From NCBI GenBank assembly GCA_020310875.1, contig CM035407.1, forward strand, positions 85,639,342 to 85,703,341: a stretch of 64,000 bases of DNA, given 5' to 3'. Positions 10,368 through 20,720 of the stretch are shown one piece after another. The notes beneath the pieces are model-generated. The model was not told where the DNA came from. It was given only the letters and a program-made list of their open reading frames with translations, and ran no database searches. Position 1 is the first letter of the stretch, and every line of letters begins with the position of its first letter. Source of the stretch: Ceratopteris richardii. Its lineage: Eukaryota > Streptophyta > Polypodiopsida > Polypodiales > Pteridaceae. The position numbers and the translations under genes are program-made.

Positions 10368-11010
10368 AAAAGTGTGTTGACCTAAGCTTCAACTTAGGGA
10401 CTTGCGGAGAAAGAGACTGTACCTCAATCCCCTCACAAGTGCATATAGTGGGGATACACGCTTTTAATTTATCAATCCGAAGAGTATACTAACCTAGCCG
10501 AGTGTATGAAGACATGCAAATGTGTAATGGTCAATGCAAAAGTATTACTCAAAAGTGAAAGTGAGAAAAACACTTATCCTAACAAGCTTCAACTGTAGGT
10601 CAAGACGAAACGATACTTGGTGCAGCAGCCGTCAGTATTTTGGACTTTTCTCCTAGCTCCGAGCTCCAAACATAGCGAATAGCATATGCGTTTCGAAGCT
10701 CTCGAGAAGACGCATCCAATGGCAGTGGTTTCACGCAATTCCGACACTCCTACTTCAAGTTATGACAGAAATACTGAGTTGCGGGAATACTTTCCTACAC
10801 TTCAGCACCTCCTACACCTCGCACACACCTCTCCTACAGCAAAGAAACACTCTCAAGGATAGATCACACTCACAAGCACTCTTTCCAAGCAATACACATG
10901 CATACAGGCTCACAAAGAAGAAGATGAAGAGGGAAGAAGACACAAATTCGAATTTCTGTGCTCTCTATTCTCACAATGGCAAAAAGTGTTTTACAAAGAG
11001 TCACATTTGA

Positions 11011-11018
11011 CTTATATA
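11011..11018 (-). promoter_or_regulatory. TATA box of element A LTR
   Basis: TATATAAG on the minus strand, within the LTR and upstream of the primer site, is the only good TATA-like octamer I noticed in that part of the LTR. It would direct transcription leftward into the leader and gag. Confidence 0.5.
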
Positions 11019-11606
11019 CCAGTGCCCTAAAAATGGTCCTTTCACACAAGTGACCGGCACTTTATTCCCTAAGAGCTAATTTCCTACTATTTTACATGGA
11101 TAAGCTTCTATTCTTCTATGGGAATGCATCTAGAGGACTCCTCTAGTGCCTTTACAAGGGAAATATATTACAAAAATGAATATGTTACAAAAATATCTGG
11201 TCCAAATCGGAAAAATTTTGGGGGCCGTCTTTTTCTCTGCTTTGTGCGCTCTTTGGCTCTGCAACACTCTCCCCCTCTTCGCCTCTGTCGTCCCTTGACA
11301 GACTTCGCTTCCTTTGACAGACTTTGCTTCGCGCACGCGCCCTGTGGTCAGTATTGTCTGCAGTTAAACAGACATGCAGATTCGATGGCCTTCTTGATTC
11401 AAGCTCTACTACTCGAGAGCCTGATGTAATTGTCTTGCCTGTTGACTTGGGTTGCCACGCATGCCACCAGTGACTAGGAATGTGCTATTCTTAGTCACCC
11501 TCTTCAACTTTTCAGCCTCTACCCCTTTCTAACTTTTGGTCCTACTCTGATGTTTGAAAAATCCACTCCTCTAGACCCCGGGGTTAAGCTTTGTAGCCTG
11601 GTGCGT

Positions 11607-11668
11607 GCCCCTGCGGGGCTCTGTGCAGAGATGGGTGTTGCGCCCCTGCGGGGCTTCCTGCAGAGATG
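11607..11668. repeat. 35-bp tandem duplication with CCCCTGCGGGG palindrome in element A U3
   Basis: Two copies of a unit starting gcccctgcggggct and ending cagagatg lie at 11607-11633 and 11642-11668, 35 bases apart. Each holds the palindrome ccccgcagggg/cccctgcgggg. Repeats of this kind in LTR U3 regions often act as enhancer boxes (family knowledge); no function is shown here. Confidence 0.75.
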
Positions 11669-11760
11669 TATCTTTACATTTGTCTATCTTCAAATTGCCC
11701 TTTTAGTGAAGCTGTTTCTTTCGTTGCTTTCTTTTTTTCCTTTTCTGTACACTCTCAACA

Positions 11761-12988
11761 ACTGCCTCATTAGGATCTTGTTTGAAACTATGTATTAAGG
11801 ATGACGAATTGTGCTTGATCCCTCGCTTAGTGAATTCCCAAATAAATTCTTGGAAGAATTATTTGATATTGCCAAAGGAATTTGGAACCAAGGATTGAAA
11901 CCAAGTTAAGGCTATTCCCGTGAGGGTTAGCCCAAAGGATTCATATTGCATGAAAAAGTCATCCACTTGCTCCGCTCGCAACACCTGCTTGTATTCTGCA
12001 ATGTGGTCATAGGGCTCTCCTATGCCATCGTAATGATTTCGCATACATTTGGCCAAAGGATTGGTCTTAGTCTTCTGTCTTGCTCTGGGGATCGAATTAT
12101 GATGGGAAGAGCAGGTTTTACTGGGTGTATTCTAGCTCCTACACCTTGGGGTGGTTCTGCCCTAAGGGTGGTTCTATTCAGATTTCCCATTCCCTAGCTA
12201 ATTTGGTTGTGGGAGTTAATTCCTGGCATGGTGGATTGCACCTGAGGTCTGTTGGCCATATTGTATTGGCTTGTTTGTCCTAACATCGCACTTTTCGTTC
12301 TTTGCTGTGTCTGGAATGGGTTTTGTGAGGTAGCTGCCTGATCTTGGGGAGGGAATATAGGCAAACCCATGTACTTTAATCTAGACCTATCCACTTCCTC
12401 TTCACGCTAATATCTCCTTTGATTTTGGTCTAGGAATGTAACTTTGGATGGATTTTTTGGATCCCTTAACTCGTATATAGTTGTTGGATTCATGCCTTCT
12501 CCCTATGTTAATGAATCAGTTTGGAGGAGTAGGTCAGACCCAGGGATCAGGTATATGTCTAACACGTAATCATCTTGAGGTATCAATTTCCCTCTCAAGC
12601 CTTGAGTCACCACAGACTTGCCCCTTGGGGTAGTCGCCAGTTCTTCTTGGTTAGATTTTTTGGAAGTTCCTTCTTCCTCTAACTCTCCTCTATCATTCAT
12701 TTGATCTGGGTTTTCGGTTACTACATGGATCTGGCCCATCTTGTCCATGTAACCTCCACCTTCATACTTGACAGCTGGTCTTGGAACCATTTCCAATTCT
12801 GTAGTGTTTATCATTCTGGCTATTGCCCTATGTAGACCATCGCGGTAGATGGGTATTCCTTGCAAGTTAGTTGATATGTATTGAAGAGACATCCAATATT
12901 CCCCTTCCACTCTAGACATGAAACCTTCCCTAGGTACTGAACTACGCATGTCTTCCGAAGCCAAGAGTCTCTCCCAGTTAAATGACAT
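11761..12988 (-). pseudogene. Element B gag (broken, truncated)
   Basis: The best piece (12988-12503) starts MSFNWERLLASEDM and aligns with the element A gag N-terminal region, sharing EGEY, GIPIY.DGL, PRPAVKY.GG.YMDK and TTPRGKSVV. Further pieces at 12394-12194 and 12056-11859 include CMRNHYDGIGEPYDHIAEYK, the start of the gag domain, in other frames. Stops and frameshifts separate the pieces. The MNLRSG start of A and C is missing, so either the N-terminus is lost or the start has shifted. The gene is cut at 11760 by element A before any zinc knuckle. Confidence 0.85.
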
Positions 12989-13362
12989 TTTTTACTCACT
13001 CGTCTGTGAACTCAGCATGTAGTGCTAACCACTGAGTTGTGAGTCCCTGACTTGGTTGTGTGGTTGACACTAGCCTCAGATGATTTGGTACTTTATCTAT
13101 CTCTTCCTAAGTGTCAACTTGATCTTAGGTTCACAAGCCTTGTCTAAAAATCCAAAATTGTCCTTGTATTGCTCAAAATCTTGTGGAACTCCTTGCTTCC
13201 TAGTCCAACCTGAGGGTCAACTTCAAAATACTATATCTAATAATCCACGAGCTTTCCAACAAACCTGAAATCACTCCGAACGGATTTCGTATGAGAACGT
13301 TATGTCAATTCAGGGTTCAGGGGGTTAAAACAGGGAAATAGGATCTCTCGGGGAGTACCTCA
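12989..13362 (-). other. Element B leader between gag and repeat array
   Basis: This non-coding stretch is conserved with the matching part of element C (60085-60340). Shared words on the element strand include ttgacataac, ttggaaagctcgt and ttgaagttgaccctcagg. No ORF is supported. Conservation of the stretch beside a diverged array shows that the B and C arrays occupy the same position. Confidence 0.7.
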
Positions 13363-14085
13363 GGTTAGGCGATACGATACCAGATTTTCCATGATACGCG
13401 ATACCACTATAGACGATACCAACTTGCACGATACGATACCAACCTCACGATACGATACCAAAATTTTCACGATATGATACCTTTGCATTCGATGATATGA
13501 TACCAAGTTAGTGGACGATACGACACCTGACCACTACACAATATGATACCAAAAATCATGCGATACGATACCGGTTTGATCAGGATATGATACTCGAACT
13601 CTCACGATATGATACTGGTTCTATGGACGATATGATATTGGAGGTTCAAACGATACGATACCACTTTTTTTTGCACGATACAATACTGGAATAGGCACTA
13701 TATGATACCAACCTTGCACGCGATACGATACCGCTCGATCGACGATATGATATCGTAACCGACATGATACGATACCACCGAGCTGACTGCGATCACGATA
13801 CCAACACTTGACGATATGATGCCAAAATGGTATCGGGATACCTCAAGTGTGCGTGCACGATACGATACCTCAACAAGTATCATGATACACAGGAGTTCTG
13901 GTATCACAATACCAAATCTCAACCGGACCCGATACTTGGAGTTTTTGGAGTCCAAATTCAAAAATTTTTGTAGATATGTGTACCTTATGTTCTCCTTGTC
14001 ACTCCTATCAGCTTGTAGATGCAAAACCACCCTCCAAACTCACGATACCACTGTCGCGATACTAGATACAAGTCTTGTCACTCCG
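13363..14085 (-). repeat. GATACGATACC repeat array in element B leader
   Basis: About 0.7 kb with gatacgatacc-like words (variants gatatgatacc, gatacaatac, gatatgatatc) recurring every 15-30 bases, separated by short variable spacers. On the element strand the core is GGTATCGTATCG. It lies between primer-binding site and gag, as in A and C, but the repeat word differs. The ORFs at 13698-14030 and 13816-14109 read through the array and are not genes. Confidence 0.9.
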
Positions 14086-14379
14086 CGATACTGCCACTTA
14101 GATTTTTGATGTTTTAAGTGGATTTCAAGGCGATTTCTTCAACATTTTAGCTCTCAACACCCTCTGGGCTTGTTCCTCACAGTCACAAGTGAAAAATGAG
14201 GTGAATGTACACTCGATAATGAGAAAAAATCAGAGAAGATGAAGATGGGAGAAGATGGTGATGATGATGAAGATGAAGAAGAAGAAAAACTCAGAAACTG
14301 AACTGAAAATGGTGATTTTTTTACCTTCCAACATCGCTACTCTACGTCTTACCGTCACATGCTCATCCTCCAAGCTCTC
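14086..14379 (-). other. Element B leader next to the primer-binding site
   Basis: A purine-rich (gaagatgaagaa) stretch with accttccaac near 14325. Comparable sequence appears in element J (26340-26580) and, inverted, in element C (58600-58720), so it is a conserved leader segment of this LTR family. No ORF is supported. Confidence 0.6.
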
Positions 14380-14397
14380 TCCCCGACAACGGTGCCA
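14380..14397 (-). promoter_or_regulatory. Degenerate tRNA-Asp primer-binding site (element B)
   Basis: On the minus strand this is TGGCACCGTTGTCGGGGA, two differences from the tRNA-Asp complement in A and C. Both differences are C-to-T on the element strand, as expected from decay of methylated cytosines. It lies 8 bases inside the LTR edge. Confidence 0.85.
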
Positions 14398-14404
14398 AAT
14401 TTGG

Positions 14405-15032
14405 TGTCACTCTAGCACAATGCTGAGTACCAACGTGAGGAGCTTCACCTCATAAATGTCAATCTGTGGAGACATGAGGATTGGTATGAAGACCGAGAGC
14501 AAGTGTGCTGCACAAGTGCGTGAGTGAAAGCACACAAACATGCAGACACATACACACACACGCGCACAAGGTAAGAGCAAAGAGTGGAACAATGGAAGGA
14601 CTTCGATTACAAAAGAAATCTATTACAGAAGCTCAAATCTACAACAAGCCAACCCCAAAAATGAGCTGTCCAGCCCTTTTTATAGTTTTTTGAGTGGTTT
14701 TGGCCCTGTCCATACCTAGTGTCTAGCCTAGTTAAAAATTAGGTTCCTGACTTATTTAGGGGCTCAAACGGAGTCTAAAAATTCTGAAAATTGGTAGGAT
14801 GATACTTATAATACTCCTCAAGCTCAAGCACTCCTTGGCTTGAACAAAATGGAGTTGTAAAAATAGAAAGTGGTATTTACGATGGTTTTTAGTGATAAAA
14901 ATCACTAATCTTATAGGGATTTCTTATGAAAATTTGACATGTGCTTCTTGGAGCTCCCTACATGCTCCTTCTTCTTGTGTGTCCCCTTCATTGATGCGCT
15001 TCCATGCTTGTGCGTGACCTTGACTTTCAACA
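14405..15032 (-). repeat. Element B 5' LTR (628 bp)
   Basis: Plus-strand limits are tgtcac at 14405 and ttcaaca ending at 15032. On the element strand the LTR starts TGTTGAAAGTCAAGG and ends GTGACA. It aligns along its length with the element C LTR (57920-58529), which fixes both ends. A TATA box (TATAAAAA, minus) lies at 14684-14677. Flanking sequence on the right is an unrelated gag-like relic. Confidence 0.88.
14677..14684 (-). promoter_or_regulatory. TATA box of element B LTR
   Basis: TATAAAAA on the minus strand at the position equivalent to the element C TATA box (58271-58278). It is followed by the conserved stretch that in C reads gagctcatttttggggtt. Confidence 0.7.
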
Positions 15033-15560
15033 CCTCCTCATAAGAATCTAGCTCTTGATCTGCAATGACATTCATCATGTATGCATAGTGCTTTTCCATG
15101 AAAGAACCATATGTATACCTTTGCGGGGGTGCCTTCTTCCTTGTAGATCTCATCTCTTAACCTTTGGGAGATTTCTTCTTGAGTCCATTGAGCTTTACAT
15201 TAGGAGTAATGACCTCCTCAAGCTCTTCCTCTTTTGACTCCTCTTGAGCTTTCCTAGTGTCATACCTCAAGAAAAAACATTTTATGAAGTTCTTTCCTAA
15301 ATTCAGCCCAAGGTTTACTAGCATGCACATGGATGCTTTCAAGTATGGATCCAGTGACTACACGGTCGAAGTACTTTACAAGTACATCGTCAGGTAATCC
15401 CTGGATCTGCTCTTGCTCTTCAAATGCATCCAGGTATTCAGTAATATTCAACCCAGTGAATTTACCTTTTTCTCATAGGATTGCTTGCACAATCTTGCCC
15501 CTTATTTTTCTTTCATTATATTTTTAAACACTTCCTCCATCTTGCATTCTTGATATTGCC
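15033..15560 (-). pseudogene. Relic K: retroelement gag-like fragment interrupted by element B
   Basis: Minus-strand pieces in shifting frames start near 15550 with MEEVFKNIMKEK, then NITEYLDAFEEQEQIQGLPD and KPWAEFRKELHKMFF (15451-15260), then a Glu-rich stretch. A Pro/Arg-rich piece, APPQRYTYGS..YAYMMNVIAD (15153-15033), runs into the B LTR. The helix pattern and the W..FR..L spacing resemble the retrotransposon gag family, but I cannot assign a clade. A host gene is not excluded; the frameshifts and position make a dead retroelement more likely. Confidence 0.4.
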
Positions 15561-15826
15561 TAGAATGGAGTAGTAAATCTATAATAGCAGGCTATAATAG
15601 CTTTCTAATTTGTCTAAAACTATCACTAGATAATAAAGCCAAGAATATTGACTTAACTAGAACCTAGGCTTTTCTACTTATATTTCTGTTTATCAATATA
15701 TTTAAAATGTTTGACTTTTTTACTTTGGTCCCAGGATTGTAATTACTCTAGTCTGAATTGATATTTTGTTTTTTTAGTTTTCATACTGACCTTTAAGTTT
15801 TTTACCCCAATTTTACTTTAATGGAG

Positions 15827-17579
<1,753 letters not shown>

Positions 17580-18350
17580 ATTCTTCACGCATACATGTAA
17601 CATGCTCATACATTCTCATACATGCATCAACCATGCACATACATTCTCTTTATATGTATCTAACATACATGCACGTTCTCATACATGCTAGCACACTTTC
17701 TCATGCATGCTAACATATTCTCATATTCATGCATACATACATATGCATACAATTACCTCTTATACACATGCATATGCATTCATACTTCTCATACTTTCAT
17801 GTACATGAACACATCATTATGCAGACATGCTTCTTCATCATGCATTCTTATATGCATGCATACATGCATCCAATATGCATATGCATTCACTCTCATGCTC
17901 ATGCATACCTACTAACATGCATATGCACACATGTGCATACACTCTCACATACATGCTTACATACATTCACATATACTACCACATTTTCATAAACTCATAT
18001 TCATGCTAACACACATCCTCATGCATGTGAATACACTCACACATGCATGCTAACACAATTTCATACATTCGTGCTAACATATGCTTACATATTCTCATAT
18101 GCATGCTGATTCATGCATACACGTACCTGATAGCATGCATACACATGCATAAAGACATCTAATTCATACATGCACATACATCCTTACTTACATGCATGCT
18201 AATACAAGCTTACTTTTGCATATGCATCTCATACTTTCATGTATATGCACACATCATTATGCATACATGCACTCTAATGCATACATCTATTTCATACATA
18301 TGCATGCTCATATATTCATGCTTGCATACAAACTCACAACATATGCATTT
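17580..18350. repeat. CATGCA/ACATGCATAC degenerate repeat tract
   Basis: About 770 bases dominated by variants of catgcatac, acatgcta and tcatacatgc, with units of roughly 8-20 bases and no fixed period. The His/Met/Tyr-rich ORFs through it (17685-18009, 18192-18416) are translations of the repeat and are not genes. Single copies of CATGCATG match the plant RY element, but their density is explained by the repeat. Confidence 0.85.
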
Positions 18351-18354
18351 CTAC

Positions 18355-18664
<310 letters not shown>

Positions 18665-18786
18665 CTCCCCTCCCTCCCTCCCTCCCCTCTCTCTCTCTCC
18701 CCTCTTTCTTAGTTGTTGTGTGCATGTGTTGCCGAGAGGAAGGGAGGAGGAGTAGTCTCTCTTACTCTCTCCCTCTCTCTCTCTCT

Positions 18787-19800
18787 TGTTGGAGCAAAGC
18801 AATCCCTAATTGATGATTATGAAGAGCTTAAAGCAATTCAGAAATCAAACTGAAGTCAAAGAATTCATTAGAGGAAGTGAAGAGAATTCAGAAATATAGC
18901 TTGTAGACATATGTACATTACAAATGAAAATTCTTGTACAATGGATATAGATGATCATTAGAATGATAAAGATTAATGTAATAGATGCAGGCTGAGTCTA
19001 GAATCATATGTATATAAGTCAATAATGTAAAGAAATAGGTGAGAGAGTCATTAGAAGAAAAGTGTCCATGAGATAGATGTGTAGAGAGTCATCTTTTTGA
19101 GTTAGCATCGAGCCTTTCTCTGATTTCTCTCAGCCTAATCATGTGGATTACAAAATCGTTTGTACACATCTAATCTAGAAGTTAATCAAGCTATGATCAA
19201 ATTTTCATGGTCTAATCCCTTTCATGGTGTGTGTATGATCAATAGGAACATGTACATGTAATGTCTGTAGATAGACCTCTCAGGGTAGCGCACTTTTTCA
19301 CATCAGAGTTTTGCTTGGATCTCAGTGCACAGTGTAAAGTTTTTTTATAAGTGACCACTCAAAATCTAATTTAGAAGGTAAGGAAGCTATGGTTCAAAGA
19401 ATTTAGCAAAATGGGACTTGTGTTGTGAGCAATCAACTTGTAAAGTTGATTATGTCAAAGTCGCTTGTTTAGAAAGAGAGTTTCTGACATATCTTTGGTC
19501 TTAATGATCAAATCAGAATTTTAATGATTCTTTTGAGAATCTAATCAATGTTATGGCTGCACAAAGATAGCGTGAAGGTATGTGCATCATTAGATTGAAG
19601 CAATTTGAAGCTATGTGCAGGTAATGAAGTCAAATTCTAAAGTAGACTTCTTGAAGAAAAAGGAACTTCACACAAAGAAGTGTTTGTGAATGATTTTGTA
19701 AATCAAGGTAACATTTGTGTAAAGTTTGGTCTATGATTGATATAGAGGTGTTCTTAAATCAGTATAGATCAAGCCTTTGGAGACTTAGAGGCCTTCAGCA
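18787..19800 (+). repeat. Element E 5' LTR (1014 bp)
   Basis: Starts TGTTGGAGCAAAGC and ends TTCAGCA one base before the primer-binding site. It aligns throughout with 23878-24813. It carries about 76 bases (near 18957-19033) that the 3' LTR lacks, including a TATA-like TATATAAG near 19010. Confidence 0.9.
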
Positions 19801-19801
19801 A

Positions 19802-19813
19802 TGGTATTAGAGC
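19802..19813 (+). promoter_or_regulatory. Primer-binding site, initiator tRNA-Met type (element E)
   Basis: TGGTATTAGAGC differs at one base from TGGTATCAGAGC, the common plant copia primer site. It lies one base after the 5' LTR. Confidence 0.88.
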
Positions 19814-20032
19814 AAAAGGTGCAATATAAAGTGAAGTAAAGATCATTTGAAGTTCCGATTGTTGGAGACATTGAAGTTTTCTTCTAATCAAAGGTGGAAA
19901 AGATCAAAGCCTTGAAGAAAACTTAAGGAAGTGTGAAGATTAATCTCAAAAGGATCTAAAATATTGAAGCTTTACATTAAAGTACAAAGCATATTCATTT
20001 ATCTTAACATTTGCAGAAGACAAAGATCAAAG

Positions 20033-20720
20033 ATGGGAGAAAGCTTGCAGATTGATAAGCTAGATAGGGCAAACTATCCAGCTTGGTCCATGAGGATGGA
20101 TGCCCCACCTCACGAGCAAAGATTTGATGGACTTCATTACAGGAGAAGAAGAAAAGCCTGAGTTTGAAGATCCTAGTGTTCCAACTAGAGAAGAACTTGC
20201 AGATTTGAAGAATTGGATGAAGAAGGATGCTCAAGCTAGGAGCATCATTTAGATGGAAGTAAATGATTATCTTCTACCTCATATTAGAGGATTAGAAAGT
20301 GCAAAAGATGTGTGGAATGCTTTGGAAGAGCATTTTCAAAATACAACCAAGTGAAGGAAGTTCTCAGTATGGGCTGAGTTCATAGAGCTCATAATCAATT
20401 TCTGATTATGTGGCAAGAATGAAGGATATTGCAGATAGCTTGGGAGCAGTAGATGAAGATATTGAAGAGGACAAGGAAGAAATCAACTAATGATGACGGA
20501 GCTTCAAGCCAAGTTAATTTCACAAGAGGGAAAATGAATTCAAGAGGTAAAGGAAGAGGAGGTAAGAATAAAGATAATGTTAAAGCTTGTTGGATTTGTG
20601 GCACAACAAATCATTTGGCAAATGATTGTTGGTATAACAATCAAAGTGGTGGAAGTCATAATCAGAGTTTCAATCAAAGAGGTAGAGGAGGTAGAAAGAG
20701 GTACCTTGAGAGGAAGAGGT
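20033..20720 (+). pseudogene. Element E gag (broken)
   Basis: Starts MGESLQIDKLDRANYPAW, the typical copia gag opening (LD..NYPAW). Frameshifts follow near 20110, then in-frame stops in the stretch containing DVWNALEEHFQN. A CX2CX4HX4C zinc knuckle, CWICGTTNHLANDC, lies near 20587-20628 and is followed by Gly/Arg-rich sequence (GRGG). Intact gag would form the particle; this one cannot be translated through. Confidence 0.85.

Larger units (their letters stand above)
1..11760 (-). mobile_element. Element A: near-intact Ty3/gypsy LTR retrotransposon, 3' end outside window
   Basis: Read on the minus strand the order is LTR (11760-10375), tRNA-Asp-type primer-binding site (10367-10350), long leader with a repeat array, gag, protease, RT, RNase H, integrase, a second protease-like domain, and a tail still open at position 1. 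The 3' LTR lies beyond the left edge. The primer site and the Athila-like RT and integrase motifs place it near the Athila/Tat lineage (family knowledge); the exact clade is unresolved. Right of 11760 the sequence resumes as gag of a related element (B), so A is a nested insertion. Only one frameshift (near 2240) interrupts about 8.8 kb of coding sequence, which suggests recent insertion. Confidence 0.9.
10375..11760 (-). repeat. Element A 5' LTR (right boundary 11760, alternative 11267)
   Basis: On the plus strand the block runs from tgttga (10375) to tcaaca (11760), a perfect 6-bp terminal inverted repeat, and element B gag homology resumes at 11761. On the minus strand a TATA box (11018-11011) lies well inside it. 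The 3' LTR is outside the window, so the limits cannot be confirmed by comparison. An alternative right end at 11267 (ctgcaaca) is also followed by a polypurine-tract-like motif (minus GAGGGGGAGAG). Under that reading, 11268-11760 would be the 3' internal end of another copy. Confidence 0.65.
11761..15032 (-). mobile_element. Element B: 5' part of a decayed Ty3/gypsy element, split by element A
   Basis: Minus-strand order is 5' LTR (15032-14405), degenerate primer-binding site, leader with a GATACGATACC array, and gag, which is cut at 11760 by element A. The rest of B should lie left of the window. Its LTR is clearly related to those of C, I, J and M. The sequence between array and gag resembles that of C (shared words such as ttggaaagctcgt and ttgaagttgaccctcagg on the element strand). 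B sits inside the gag-like relic K. Confidence 0.85.

Noticed and set aside
14911..15153. Single 80-codon gene spanning 14911-15153
   Set aside because: The frame crosses the element B LTR boundary at 15032 by chance, fusing LTR sequence to the unrelated gag-like relic K.
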